In this document: piece by piece, positions 15,160-24,577 of the stretch
Position numbering within the stretch: position 1 is the first letter of the stretch
How the letters are laid out: each line of letters starts with the position of its first letter
From: Taklimakanibacter sp021828105
GTDB taxonomy: Bacteria; Pseudomonadota; Alphaproteobacteria; Rhizobiales; Aestuariivirgaceae
Direction: 5' to 3'
NCBI GenBank assembly: GCA_021828105.1
Contig: JAKATG010000029.1
Coordinates: 23,287 to 87,286 of the forward strand
Length of the DNA stretch: 64,000 nt
Position numbers and translations under genes: made by a program
Notes under the pieces: generated by a model
Database searches by the model: none
What the model was told of the DNA's origin: nothing
The model's input: only the letters and a program-made list of their open reading frames with translations

Positions 15160-16635
15160 ATGGCGAGGAACAAGGTCCGATTTCTCCGCCGCGGCGAGGT
15201 CGTTGAACTCGCCGCCGTCCCGCCGATGCTCACCTTGCTGGACTATCTGCGCCTCGACGAAGGTTCGCGCGGCACCAAGGAAGGCTGTGGCGAAGGCGAT
15301 TGCGGCGCCTGCACGGTGGCCCTGGGCTCGCTCAAGGACGGCCGGCTCGCCTATGAGCCGGTCAATGCCTGCATCCTGCTTCTGGGGCAGGTCGACGGCA
15401 AGGAGATTGTCACCGTCGATGATCTGGCGAATGGCGGGAAGCTGCATCCGATCCAGCAGGCGCTGGTCGATCATCATGGCTCGCAATGCGGCTTCTGCAC
15501 GCCGGGCTTCGTGATGGGCCTGTTCCCACTCTACCAGTCGGCCATCGCACCCGACCGCAAGGCCGTCCTCGATCAGCTGGCCGGCAATCTCTGCCGCTGC
15601 ACCGGTTATCGCCCGATCGTCGACGCAGCGCTCGCCACTTGCACCGGCAAGCCGGACGATGCCTGGTCGAGCGCGCGCGCCGAAACGGAGAAGCAGCTCG
15701 CACGGCTCGATGATGGCAGCGATCTTTTTGTCGGCGACGACAAGGGCTTTTTCGCAGCACCCGCAAGCGACGCAGCCCTGGCCGAATTGACCGAAAAACA
15801 CCCCGACGCCGTGCTCCTCGCTGGCGCTACCGATGTCGGCCTGTGGGTCACCAAGCAGTTGCGCAGCCTCGGCAAGATCATCTTTCTCGGGCGGATGCGG
15901 TCGCTGCGCCGGATTGCCGATGAAGCGGGCGCGGTCAAGCTCGGTGCCGCCGTCACCTATGCCGAAGCGGAGGAGAGCCTCGGCCGTCTTGATCCCGATC
16001 TCGCCGAGCTCCTGCGCCGCATCGGCTCGAAGCAGGTGCGCGCCTCGGGAACGATCGGCGGCAACATCGCCAATGGATCGCCCATTGGCGACATGCCGCC
16101 GGCGCTGATCGCGCTCGGCGCCCGGCTCGAGCTGCGCAAGGGTGCGTCGTCGCGCGATATGGCGCTCGAGGATTTCTTCATCGCCTATGGCCGGCAGGAT
16201 CGCGCGCCCGGCGAGATCGTCGCCCAGATTATCGTCCCGAAGCTCAAGCGGGATGAGGCCTTCCGCTGCTACAAGATCACCAAGCGGTTCGACCAGGATA
16301 TTTCCTCGGTGCTGGCGGCGTTTAAATTCACCCTTGCCGTCCGCAAGATCAGGCAAGCCCGCATCGCCTATGGCGGCATGGCGGCGACGCCGAAGCGCGC
16401 GCGCCAGACGGAGGCCGCGGTTGCCTCGCTCTCGCTCGATGATCGGGCCGGCTGGGCCGCGGCCGCCGATTGCCTCACGCAAGATTTCCAGCCGATCGAC
16501 GATCATCGCGCGGGCGCCCTTTATCGCCGTGAAACGGCGCGCAATCTGCTGATCAAGGCGCTGACCGAGATTGCGGGCGAAGCGACGGTCAACACCCGCA
16601 TCACAGGGGTGAGGGAGCCGGTCCATGCGGGCTAA
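15160..16635 (+). CDS. xdhA: Xanthine dehydrogenase small subunit (2Fe-2S and FAD)
   Basis: A 491-residue subunit that passes electrons from the molybdenum site through two [2Fe-2S] clusters to FAD. The first cluster ligands are in KEGCGEGDCGACTVALG (about 38-54). The second are in GSQCGFCTPGFVMGL and LCRCTGYRPIVDAAL (about 107-155). The C-terminal half has the FAD-binding domain, with ASGTIGGNIANGSPIGD as the flavin-contact segment. The ATG at 15160 is preceded by TTGGAGA at a 6-base spacing and is preferred over an upstream in-frame GTG. The 3' end overlaps xdhB by 11 bases. The large subunit and the maturation factor follow directly, so this is a complete XdhABC set. Confidence 0.95.
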   Translation: MARNKVRFLRRGEVVELAAVPPMLTLLDYLRLDEGSRGTKEGCGEGDCGACTVALGSLKDGRLAYEPVNACILLLGQVDGKEIVTVDDLANGGKLHPIQQALVDHHGSQCGFCTPGFVMGLFPLYQSAIAPDRKAVLDQLAGNLCRCTGYRPIVDAALATCTGKPDDAWSSARAETEKQLARLDDGSDLFVGDDKGFFAAPASDAALAELTEKHPDAVLLAGATDVGLWVTKQLRSLGKIIFLGRMRSLRRIADEAGAVKLGAAVTYAEAEESLGRLDPDLAELLRRIGSKQVRASGTIGGNIANGSPIGDMPPALIALGARLELRKGASSRDMALEDFFIAYGRQDRAPGEIVAQIIVPKLKRDEAFRCYKITKRFDQDISSVLAAFKFTLAVRKIRQARIAYGGMAATPKRARQTEAAVASLSLDDRAGWAAAADCLTQDFQPIDDHRAGALYRRETARNLLIKALTEIAGEATVNTRITGVREPVHAG

Positions 16636-18937
16636 GCGCAAAGAGATCGCCACCGAGACGGTGGGCCTGGCGCTTGCCCATGACAGCGCCGCACTCCATG
16701 TGCAAGGCAGCGCCATCTATATCGACGACATGCGCGAGCCGGAAGGCACGCTGCATGTGGCGCCGGGCTATGCGCCGGAAGGAGCGAAGGGACGCATCAC
16801 CCGTTGCGATCTCGCCGCGGTTGGCACATTCCCCGGCGTCGTCGCGGTGCTCACTGCCGCCGATATTCCGGGCATCAATGATTGCAGCCCGAATATGGGC
16901 GATGATCCGATCCTGGCCGACGGCGAGATTCTGTTCCATGGCCAAGTGGTTTTCGCCGTCGTCGCCGAGACGCGCGAGGCGGCACGCCGGGCCGCGCGGC
17001 TGGCCAAGATCGAGATCGCGAAGGAGACGGCAGCGATCACGGTCGAGGACGCCCTGGCGCAAGGAACTGACGATGTGCTGCCGCCCTACGAGTTCAGGCG
17101 CGGCGATCCGGCCAAGGTGATTGCGGCATCGCCGTCGCGCGTCACGGGCTCCTTCCATGTCGGCGGCCAGGAGCATTTCTATCTCGAAGGCCAGGTGGCG
17201 ATGGCTATGCCCGAAGAGGGTGGCGGCATGATCGTCTATTCCTCGACCCAGCATCCAAGCGAGGTGCAGCATTGCGTCGCCAAGATGTTGAAACTTGCCG
17301 ATGCCTTCGTCACCTGCGAGTGCCGGCGCATGGGCGGCGGCTTCGGCGGCAAGGAGAGCCAGGCGGCGCAATGGGCGGCGCTTGCAGCCCTTGGCGCCCA
17401 TGTCACGGGGCGCCCGGTCAAATGCCGGCTCGACCGCGACGACGACATGATCATGACCGGCAAGCGCCATGACATGCGCATCGATTACAGTTTCGCCCAT
17501 GACAAGACGGGCCGCCTGACGGCCGTCGATGCCAGCCTGCTGTCGCGCTGCGGCTATTCGGCCGATCTCTCGCTCGGCGTCAATGACCGCGCCATGTTCC
17601 ATGCCGACAATGCCTATTATTATCCGGCGGTGAGCATCAAATCGCGCCGCCTGCGCACCAACACCGTGTCCAACACGGCCTTTCGCGGCTTTGGCGGCCC
17701 GCAAGGCATGATGCTGGCCGAGCGCATGATGGACGAGATCGCGCACGTCCAGGGCCTCGATCCGCTCGACGTGCGCAAGCGCAATTTCTACAAGGCCGGC
17801 CGCGACAGGACTCCTTATGGCATGAAGGTCGTGGACAACATCATCCACGAGGTAGTGGGTGAGCTCGAGAAGACGAGCGACTATCGCGCACGGCGTGACG
17901 CCATCAAGGTCTTCAATGCCAAAAACCCGATCCTGAAGAAGGGCCTGGCGCTGACGCCGGTCAAATTCGGCATCTCCTTCACCTTGATCCATCTCAACCA
18001 GGCGGGTGCGCTCGTCCATCTCTATACCGACGGCTCGGTGCATTTGAATCACGGCGGCACCGAGATGGGGCAGGGGCTCTATATCAAGGTGGCACAAGTG
18101 GTGGCCGAGGAATTCGGTATCGAGCCCGCCCGCGTGAAGATCACCGCCACGACCACCGGCAAGGTGCCGAACACCTCGCCGACCGCGGCCTCGTCGGGAT
18201 CCGACCTCAACGGCATGGCGGCCAAGGAGGCGGCCGGCCGCATCAAGAAGCGGCTCGTCGATTTCGCCAGCCGGGAATGGAAGGTAAAGCCGGGACAGAT
18301 CCGCTTCGCGCAAGGGCGCGTGATCATCGGCAATCAGAGCATCGCGCTCGGTGGTCTCGCCAAACAAGCGCATCAGGCGCGCATCCCGCTGTCCTCCACC
18401 GGCTTCTATGCGACTCCCGAGATCACCTGGAATCGCGACAAGGCCAAGGGCAAGCCCTTCTTCTATTTCGCTTATGGCGCGGCCTGCGCCGAAGTGACCG
18501 TCGACATCTTGACGGGCGAGATGCGGGTCGATCGCGTTGACATCCTTCACGATGTCGGCCGCTCGCTCAATCCCGCGATCGATCTGGGCCAGATCGAGGG
18601 CGGCTTCGTCCAGGGCATGGGCTGGCTCACTACGGAAGAGCTGGTCTTCGACCAGGAGGGCCGGCTCAGGACCCATGCGCCCTCGACCTACAAGATCCCG
18701 TGCGCCTCCGACGTGCCGGCCGATTTCCGGGTCAATCTCTTCGCCTCTTCGGGGAATCCGGCCGATACCATCTATCGCTCCAAGGCGGTGGGCGAGCCGC
18801 CGCTGATGCTGGCGCTTTCGGTGTTCTCGGCGATCACCGATGCGATCGCCGCTTTGAAGCCGGGCAAGATGCCGCCGCTTGCGGCGCCCGCTACACCGGA
18901 AGCGATCATGAAGGCCGTGAAGGCAATGTCGGCATGA
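16625..18937 (+). CDS. xdhB: Xanthine dehydrogenase large molybdopterin subunit
   Basis: A 770-residue subunit carrying the molybdenum cofactor, which hydroxylates hypoxanthine to xanthine and xanthine to urate. Visible signatures are MGGGFGGKESQ (about 238), NTAFRGFGGPQGMMLAE (about 350, with the substrate-contacting Arg), GGTEMGQGLY (about 478, cofactor binding) and VGEPPLMLALSVF near 722, whose Glu is the proposed catalytic base. The length is typical of bacterial XdhB. It overlaps xdhA by 11 bases and ends in an ATGA overlap with xdhC, so the three are translationally coupled. Confidence 0.95.
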   Translation: MRAKRKEIATETVGLALAHDSAALHVQGSAIYIDDMREPEGTLHVAPGYAPEGAKGRITRCDLAAVGTFPGVVAVLTAADIPGINDCSPNMGDDPILADGEILFHGQVVFAVVAETREAARRAARLAKIEIAKETAAITVEDALAQGTDDVLPPYEFRRGDPAKVIAASPSRVTGSFHVGGQEHFYLEGQVAMAMPEEGGGMIVYSSTQHPSEVQHCVAKMLKLADAFVTCECRRMGGGFGGKESQAAQWAALAALGAHVTGRPVKCRLDRDDDMIMTGKRHDMRIDYSFAHDKTGRLTAVDASLLSRCGYSADLSLGVNDRAMFHADNAYYYPAVSIKSRRLRTNTVSNTAFRGFGGPQGMMLAERMMDEIAHVQGLDPLDVRKRNFYKAGRDRTPYGMKVVDNIIHEVVGELEKTSDYRARRDAIKVFNAKNPILKKGLALTPVKFGISFTLIHLNQAGALVHLYTDGSVHLNHGGTEMGQGLYIKVAQVVAEEFGIEPARVKITATTTGKVPNTSPTAASSGSDLNGMAAKEAAGRIKKRLVDFASREWKVKPGQIRFAQGRVIIGNQSIALGGLAKQAHQARIPLSSTGFYATPEITWNRDKAKGKPFFYFAYGAACAEVTVDILTGEMRVDRVDILHDVGRSLNPAIDLGQIEGGFVQGMGWLTTEELVFDQEGRLRTHAPSTYKIPCASDVPADFRVNLFASSGNPADTIYRSKAVGEPPLMLALSVFSAITDAIAALKPGKMPPLAAPATPEAIMKAVKAMSA

Positions 18938-19917
18938 AGATCTGGCACCATATCGCAAAGGCGCTCGAAGCGGGGGAGCCCTGCGCTATGGTCTCGGTGC
19001 TCAAGGTTGATGGCTCGGCGCCGCGCGAAGTGGGCGCGAGGCTCGTCCTTACCCAGCGCGGTTTCCACGGCACGATCGGCGGCGGCGCGCTCGAATGGCG
19101 AGCTTTGGCCGAGGCCCAGAAGAAGCTCAAAGGCGGCCGGTCGCTGACCGTCACGTCGCATGCGCTGGGGCCGGAGCTCGGCCAATGTTGCGGCGGGCGA
19201 GTGGAATTGCTGACCGAGATCTTCGACGGCACCGGTCTTGCCGATGCCCGCACATTGGCAGATGCCGAAAAATCGGGCGCCTTTGCCACCGAAAGCCGCT
19301 TGCGCTCCGATCATGTTGTCCGCAGCATTGTCTCGGCGGGATCGTCGGCCAAGGATGTCATGATCGAGCATTTCGGCGAGGAGAAGCGGCCTCTTTATCT
19401 GTTCGGCTCGGGCCATGTCGGGCGCGCCCTCGTCCTGGCGCTGGCGCCCTTGCCTTTCGCCATACGCTGGATCGATACGCGCCCCAACGCCTTTCCCGCC
19501 GCCATGCCGGCCAATGTCGAGCCGGTCGCGACGAGCGATCCGGTCGCCGAGCTCACCGCCGCACCCGACCGCACTTTCCTTTTGGTCATGACTCATAGCC
19601 ATGCGCTTGATCTCGCCATTGTCGAGCAGGCGCTGCGCGATGACCGCTTCCCCTATGTCGGGCTCATCGGCAGCGCCAGCAAGAGGGCGCGGTTCCTGAG
19701 CCGGCTGCGCCAGGCCGGCATCGCCGATGAGCGTCTCGCCGCCTTGAAATGCCCGATCGGGGTGCCCGGTATCGCCTCCAAGGAGCCGGCGGTCATTGCC
19801 GCGGCGACGGTGGCGGAGCTCCTGGAGCGCGACGAGATGTTGAGAACCCGCCGGAATCTTCCCGCAGGCGTGCAAACGCCTTATACAATGAGCCAAAAAA
19901 AGGGCCAGGGTGGGTGA
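18934..19917 (+). CDS. xdhC: Xanthine dehydrogenase maturation factor XdhC
   Basis: A 327-residue accessory protein that binds molybdenum cofactor and promotes its sulfuration and insertion into XdhB; it is not part of the mature enzyme. The N-terminal XdhC/CoxI domain shows the pattern GSAPREVGARLVL then GTIGGGALEWRAL. The C-terminal Rossmann-like part has LYLFGSGHVGRALVLALAPL (about 148) and LIGSASKRARFLSRL. The ATG at 18934 overlaps the xdhB stop as ATGA, and the end overlaps the ABC ATPase start as GTGA. This places the purine transporter genes in the same translational chain. Confidence 0.93.
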   Translation: MKIWHHIAKALEAGEPCAMVSVLKVDGSAPREVGARLVLTQRGFHGTIGGGALEWRALAEAQKKLKGGRSLTVTSHALGPELGQCCGGRVELLTEIFDGTGLADARTLADAEKSGAFATESRLRSDHVVRSIVSAGSSAKDVMIEHFGEEKRPLYLFGSGHVGRALVLALAPLPFAIRWIDTRPNAFPAAMPANVEPVATSDPVAELTAAPDRTFLLVMTHSHALDLAIVEQALRDDRFPYVGLIGSASKRARFLSRLRQAGIADERLAALKCPIGVPGIASKEPAVIAAATVAELLERDEMLRTRRNLPAGVQTPYTMSQKKGQGG

Positions 19918-21467
19918 CGGACAAGATCGGCAAAGACCATCTTCTTGAAGCGCTTCACATCGTGAAGGTCTTCGGCCGCTTGCGCGCCAATGACGATGTG
20001 TCGCTTTATGTGCGCCCGGGCGAGATCCATGCTCTTCTGGGCGAGAATGGCGCCGGCAAGTCGACGCTGGTCAAGATCATCTATGGCGCCTTGCAGCCGA
20101 CCTCGGGTGAATTGCGCTGGCAGGGCGCCCCCGTCACCATTTCATCGCCCGCCGCCGCCCGCAAGCTCGGCATCGGCATGGTGTTCCAGCATTTCTCCCT
20201 GTTCGAGGCGCTCACCGTTGCCGAGAACATCGCGCTCGCTCTGCCGGGCGTCTTCGACATCGGCACCCTGTCGAAGAAGATTTCATCCATCTCCAAGGAC
20301 TACGGCCTGCCGCTCGAGCCTTCGGCGACCGTCGGCGATCTCTCCGTCGGCGAGCGCCAGCGTATCGAGATCATCCGCTGCCTGCTGCAGGAGCCGAAGC
20401 TCCTGATCATGGACGAGCCGACCGCGGTGTTGACTCCGCAAGAGGCCGACCAGCTCTTCCTGGTGCTCGAGCGCCTGGCCAAGGAAGGCTGTTCCATCCT
20501 TTATATTTCCCATCGTCTCGAGGAGGTGAAGCGGCTCTGCCAGTCGGCCACCATTCTGCGCATGGGCAAGGTCGTCGCCTGCGTCGATCCGCGCAAGGAG
20601 ACGGCGGCGAGCCTCGCGCGGCTCATGGTGGGCGGCGACATCCACATCGTGCGGCCGAAGGCCAAGGCCAAATCCGGCAGGCCGCGCCTTACCCTCGATA
20701 GGCTGAGCCTGGCGCAGGACGGTCATTTCGGCGTCGCCTTGCGCGATGTCTCGCTCAACGTGGCGGGCGGCGAGGTCGTGGCCATCGCCGGTGTCGCCGG
20801 CAACGGCCAGTCCGAGCTCTTCGATGCGGTCTCGGGCGAGAAGCTTCTCAAGCGCAATGAGGCGCTCCTCATCGACGGCAAACCCTGCGGCAGGCTGAGC
20901 ATCACCGCAAGGCGCAAGATGGGCGCTGCTTTCGTACCCGAGGAACGCCTGGGCCACGGCGCCGTGCCCGGCTTCAGATTATCGGAGAATGTCATCCTGA
21001 CGCGCTATGCCTCGGACAAGGATCTGACCCGGTCCGGGACCATCGGCCGCGACGCGGCATTGGCGGTGAGCGAAAGGGTGATCAAGTCCTTCGACGTGCG
21101 CAAGGGCAAGCCCGATCCCGAAGCGCGCGCTCTGTCCGGCGGCAACTTGCAGAAATTCGTGGTCGGCCGCGAGCTCGACCGCAATCCCGCCGTCCTCATC
21201 GTCAATCAGCCGACCTGGGGCGTCGATGCGGGAGCCGCCGCCACCATTCGCCAGGCGCTGGTCGACCTGGCGCGGGGAGGTTCCGCGATCCTGGTCATCA
21301 GCCAGGACCTCGACGAGATCTTCGAGATCGCCGACCGCATCGCGGTGATCTCGCGCGGCCAGCTCTCTGAGGCCCGTCCGGCATCCGAGCTCACGCGCGA
21401 GAAGATCGGCCTCCTGATGGCAGGCGAGCATGAGGTGAGGGAGGAACGCCATGCCGCTCGTGCTTGA
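19914..21467 (+). CDS. BMP-type nucleoside/purine ABC transporter ATP-binding protein
   Basis: A 517-residue double ABC ATPase. The first domain has Walker A GENGAGKST (about 44), signature LSVGERQRIEI and Walker B LLIMDEPTAVL. The second has a degenerate Walker A region (GVAGNGQSELFDAVSG) and an intact signature LSGGNLQKFVVGREL, as usual in this family. I choose the GTG at 19914 because it overlaps the xdhC stop as GTGA and starts where family homology begins; frames further upstream lie inside xdhC. Two permeases and a BMP-family substrate-binding protein follow. Together with the enzymes around it, import of purine nucleosides, bases or oxopurines such as urate or xanthine is the likely job; the exact substrate is inferred. 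Confidence 0.9.
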   Translation: MTDKIGKDHLLEALHIVKVFGRLRANDDVSLYVRPGEIHALLGENGAGKSTLVKIIYGALQPTSGELRWQGAPVTISSPAAARKLGIGMVFQHFSLFEALTVAENIALALPGVFDIGTLSKKISSISKDYGLPLEPSATVGDLSVGERQRIEIIRCLLQEPKLLIMDEPTAVLTPQEADQLFLVLERLAKEGCSILYISHRLEEVKRLCQSATILRMGKVVACVDPRKETAASLARLMVGGDIHIVRPKAKAKSGRPRLTLDRLSLAQDGHFGVALRDVSLNVAGGEVVAIAGVAGNGQSELFDAVSGEKLLKRNEALLIDGKPCGRLSITARRKMGAAFVPEERLGHGAVPGFRLSENVILTRYASDKDLTRSGTIGRDAALAVSERVIKSFDVRKGKPDPEARALSGGNLQKFVVGRELDRNPAVLIVNQPTWGVDAGAAATIRQALVDLARGGSAILVISQDLDEIFEIADRIAVISRGQLSEARPASELTREKIGLLMAGEHEVREERHAARA

Positions 21468-22536
21468 GAAACGCGCCGAGCGTTCGACCCGCATGGCACT
21501 GTTGTCGCCGGTCCTCGCCATCCTCCTCACCGTGATCACCGGCGCCATCATCTTCGCGCTTCGCGGCATCGATCCGCTGCATGGGCTCTATGTCTATTTC
21601 ATCGAGCCTCTGACGCAGCTCTGGTCGCTGCAACAGCTCATCGTCAAGGCGACGCCTTTGGTGCTGATCGGCGTCGGCCTTGCCGTCTGCTATACGGCCA
21701 ATGTGTGGAACATCGGCGCCGAAGGCCAGCTCACGGCGGGCGCCATATTGGGCGGCATGATCCCGGTGCTGTTCCCCGAGTGGCAGTCGCCGCTGACCCT
21801 GCTCGCCATGCTCATTCTCGGCATTGTCGGCGGCATGGCCTATGCCGCGATACCGGCGGTGCTCAAGACGCGGTTCAGCGCCAATGAGATCCTGACCTCG
21901 CTGATGCTCGTCTATGTGGCGAGACTTCTGCTCGACTGGCTGGTGCGCGGGCCCTGGCGCGATCCGCAAGGCTTCAATTTCCCGAAAACGATTACCTTCA
22001 GCGATTGGCAGCTCCTTCCGATGCTTTGGGGCTCGGTGCATGCCGGCGCTCTCTTTGCCGTGCTTGCCGCCGTCATCCTCGCTTTCGTCATGGGCCGCAT
22101 GCTGAAGGGTTTTGAGATCAGAGTGAGCGGGAGCGCGCCGCGCGCCGGCCGCTTCGCCGGCTTCTCGCGGCCGCGCACTGTCCTGTTCTGCTTCCTGTTG
22201 TCGGGCGGGCTCGCCGGTCTTGCCGGCATCACCGAAGTGGCGAGCGTCGTCGGACAATTGCAGCCGCAGATCTCGCCGGACTATGGCTTTGCCGCCATCA
22301 TCGTCGCCTTCCTCGGCAGGCTCAATCCGTTGGGCGTACTCGTTGCCGGCCTGATGCTGGCGCTGAGCTATCTGGGCGGCGAAGCGGCGCAGGTTTCGCT
22401 CGGCCTCTCCGATCGCATCGCCAAGGTCTTCCAGGGCATCCTCCTGTTCTTCATCCTGGGCTGCGACACGCTCATCCTCTATCGATTCCGCTGGCTGAAG
22501 ACGCAAGTCTCCGCCGCGGCGCAACCGGCGGACTGA
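21451..22536 (+). CDS. BMP-type ABC transporter permease, first subunit
   Basis: A 361-residue inner-membrane permease of the branched-chain-amino-acid/ribose permease superfamily, with about nine hydrophobic spans. Recognisable segments are VKATPLVLIGVGLAVCY, NVWNIGAEGQLTAGAILGG (about 80-100) and the conserved FSANEILTSLMLVYVA. It overlaps the ATPase gene by 17 bases and ends 5 bases before the second permease, consistent with a heterodimeric channel. The substrate is inferred from the purine neighbourhood only. Confidence 0.9.
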   Translation: MPLVLEKRAERSTRMALLSPVLAILLTVITGAIIFALRGIDPLHGLYVYFIEPLTQLWSLQQLIVKATPLVLIGVGLAVCYTANVWNIGAEGQLTAGAILGGMIPVLFPEWQSPLTLLAMLILGIVGGMAYAAIPAVLKTRFSANEILTSLMLVYVARLLLDWLVRGPWRDPQGFNFPKTITFSDWQLLPMLWGSVHAGALFAVLAAVILAFVMGRMLKGFEIRVSGSAPRAGRFAGFSRPRTVLFCFLLSGGLAGLAGITEVASVVGQLQPQISPDYGFAAIIVAFLGRLNPLGVLVAGLMLALSYLGGEAAQVSLGLSDRIAKVFQGILLFFILGCDTLILYRFRWLKTQVSAAAQPAD

Positions 22537-22541
22537 TCGAC

Positions 22542-23417
22542 ATGGATGCTTCGCTCGCCGTCCTCCTCACCATCGTCACCGCAGCGACCCCCTTGCTGCT
22601 CGCGGCGATCGGCGAACTGGTCGTCGAGCGTTCGGGCGTGCTCAATCTCGGCGTCGAGGGCATGATGGTGATGGGCGCGGTCGCGGGCTTCGGCGCCGCT
22701 TTCCTGACCGGCAACCCATATGTCGGTGTCATCGCCGCCATCATCGCCGGCATGGCCATGGCATTGCTCTTCGGCCTTCTCACCTTGACGCTGGTCTCGA
22801 ACCAGGTGGCGACCGGCCTGTCCCTGACGCTCCTGGGACTTGGCCTCTCGGGCTTGTTGGGAGAATCCTTCGTCGGCGAGCCGGGCGCGCGCCTGCCGAA
22901 ATATTTCGGCATCGACATGCTGATCCCATTCTCCTTCATCCTGACCGCCGCCGTGGCCTATGTGCTGTTCCGCACCAAGGCCGGCCTCATCATCCGTGCC
23001 GTCGGCGACAGCCACAATTCGGCGCATGCTCTGGGTTACCGCGTCATCTGGGTGCGCTATCTTTGCGTATTGTTCGGCGGCGCCTGCGCCGGACTGGCCG
23101 GCGGCTATCTGTCCCTGGTCTATACGCCGCAATGGGTCGAGAACATGACGGCGGGGCGTGGCTGGATCGCGCTGGCCTTGGTCGTCTTCGCCTCATGGAT
23201 GCCGTGGCGCCTGGTGGCAGGCGCCTATCTCTTCGGCGCCATATCCATCCTGTCCTTTGTCGGGCAGACCCGGGCCTGGGACATTCCCACGCAGTTCATG
23301 AACAGCCTGCCCTATCTCGGCACCATATTGGCGCTGGTGGTGATTTCGGCCAATCGGCGGCTGACGCGGATGAATGCGCCAGCGAGCCTCGGCCAAGCTT
23401 TCGTGCCTGATCGATAA
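22542..23417 (+). CDS. BMP-type ABC transporter permease, second subunit
   Basis: A 291-residue permease with about eight hydrophobic segments. The family signature AAIGELVVERSGVLNLGVEG (about 19-38) and the later GDSHNSAHALGYRV and NMTAGRGWIALALVVFA are as expected for the second membrane subunit of nucleoside-type importers. It begins 5 bases after the first permease. It ends 22 bases before the substrate-binding-protein gene, which has its own strong AAGGAG site, so the binding protein can be translated at a higher rate. Confidence 0.9.
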   Translation: MDASLAVLLTIVTAATPLLLAAIGELVVERSGVLNLGVEGMMVMGAVAGFGAAFLTGNPYVGVIAAIIAGMAMALLFGLLTLTLVSNQVATGLSLTLLGLGLSGLLGESFVGEPGARLPKYFGIDMLIPFSFILTAAVAYVLFRTKAGLIIRAVGDSHNSAHALGYRVIWVRYLCVLFGGACAGLAGGYLSLVYTPQWVENMTAGRGWIALALVVFASWMPWRLVAGAYLFGAISILSFVGQTRAWDIPTQFMNSLPYLGTILALVVISANRRLTRMNAPASLGQAFVPDR

Positions 23418-23439
23418 TACAGGGAGTAAGGAGAAACAG

Positions 23440-24510
23440 ATGAAGAAACTACTGACATGCGCCGCGGCCTTCGCCCTCGCTCTGGGCATTGCCGCAGGCT
23501 CCGCTTCGGCGCAGGACAAGCTCAAGGCCTGCTGGATCTATGTCGGCGCCATCGGCGATTTCGGCTGGACCTACCAGCATGACCAGGGCCGCCTCGCGGT
23601 CGAGAAGGAGCTCGGCGACAAGGTGCAAACGGTCTTTGTCGAGAATGTCGCGGAATCGGATTCGGAAAGGGCGATCGAGCGCCTGGCGCGCGACGGCTGC
23701 GCCATCATCTTCACCACCTCCTTCGGCTTCATGGAGCCGACCCTCAAGGTGGCGAAGAAATTCCCCGATGTGAAATTCGAGCATGCGACCGGCTTCAAGA
23801 CGGCTGACAACGTCACGACCTACAATGCCAAGTTCCACGAAGGCCGTTATGTGATCGGCCAGATCGCCGCCAAGATGTCGCAGACGGGGACCGCCGGCTA
23901 TATCGTGTCCTTCCCCATCCCGGAAGTCGTCGCCGGGATCAATGCCTTCATGCTCGGCGCGCAATCGGTGAAGCCCGACTTCAAGGTGAAGATCATCTGG
24001 GTCAACAGCTGGTATGACCCGGGCAAGGAGGCCGATGCCGCCAAGGTCCTGTTCAGCCAGGGCGCCGACATCATCGTCCAGCATACCGATTCGACCGCGG
24101 CACTCCAGGTCGCCGAGGAGCAGGGCAAGCATGGCTTCGGCCAGGCTTCCGACATGATCAAATTCGCGCCCAAGGCACAATATACGGCGATCGTCGACAA
24201 CTGGGCGCCCTACTATGTCCGGCGCATCAACGATGTGCTGAACGGCACCTGGAAGTCGCAGTCCTCATGGGATGGCATGGCGGAAGGCACGGTCAATATT
24301 GCGCCCTACACCAATCTCCCCGACGACGTCGTGAAGATGGCGACCGAGACCTCCGAAGCTATCAAGACCGGCAAGCTTCATCCCTTCACCGGTCCGATCA
24401 CCAAGCAGGACGGCACCGTCGCCGGCGAGGCCGGCAAGCCTCTGGCCGACGGCGATATCCTCGGCATGAACTGGTATGTGAAGGGCGTCGACGACCAGCT
24501 GCCGAAATAA
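23440..24510 (+). CDS. BMP-family substrate-binding protein of the purine transporter
   Basis: A 356-residue periplasmic binding protein with a signal peptide (hydrophobic residues 6-20, cleavage probably after SASAQ). The family pattern is visible: CWIYVGAIGDFGWTYQHDQG near the mature N-terminus, then RDGCAIIFTTSFGFM, YNAKFHEGRYVIGQIAAKMS and VNSWYDPGKEADAAKVL. Related BMP proteins bind nucleosides, and some relatives are linked to oxopurines. The start at 23440 is set by AAGGAG at a 6-base spacing. It is the last gene of the transporter set and is followed by a strong stem-loop before puuD. Confidence 0.92.
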   Translation: MKKLLTCAAAFALALGIAAGSASAQDKLKACWIYVGAIGDFGWTYQHDQGRLAVEKELGDKVQTVFVENVAESDSERAIERLARDGCAIIFTTSFGFMEPTLKVAKKFPDVKFEHATGFKTADNVTTYNAKFHEGRYVIGQIAAKMSQTGTAGYIVSFPIPEVVAGINAFMLGAQSVKPDFKVKIIWVNSWYDPGKEADAAKVLFSQGADIIVQHTDSTAALQVAEEQGKHGFGQASDMIKFAPKAQYTAIVDNWAPYYVRRINDVLNGTWKSQSSWDGMAEGTVNIAPYTNLPDDVVKMATETSEAIKTGKLHPFTGPITKQDGTVAGEAGKPLADGDILGMNWYVKGVDDQLPK

Positions 24511-24531
24511 GCGTAGCACCTTCCACGTATA

Positions 24532-24561
24532 GCGGACATCGGGCGCAAGCTCGATGTCCGC
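24532..24561 (+). terminator. Strong stem-loop with GCAA tetraloop after the substrate-binding-protein gene
   Basis: Arms GCGGACATCGGGC (24532-24544) and GCTCGATGTCCGC (24549-24561) pair over 13 bp with a single G-U pair, closed by a GCAA (GNRA) tetraloop. It begins 21 bases after the binding-protein stop. Only a short TTTG follows, so it is not a classical strong Rho-independent terminator. It could act as a partial terminator or as a 3' mRNA stabiliser that raises binding-protein output relative to the catabolic genes. Confidence 0.6.
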
Positions 24562-24577
24562 ACTTTGAAAAGCCCCC

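Noticed and set aside
16601..18958. Open frame of about 785 codons on the - strand opposite xdhB
   Set aside because: It mirrors the codon structure of xdhB, has no family pattern and no ribosome binding site of note.
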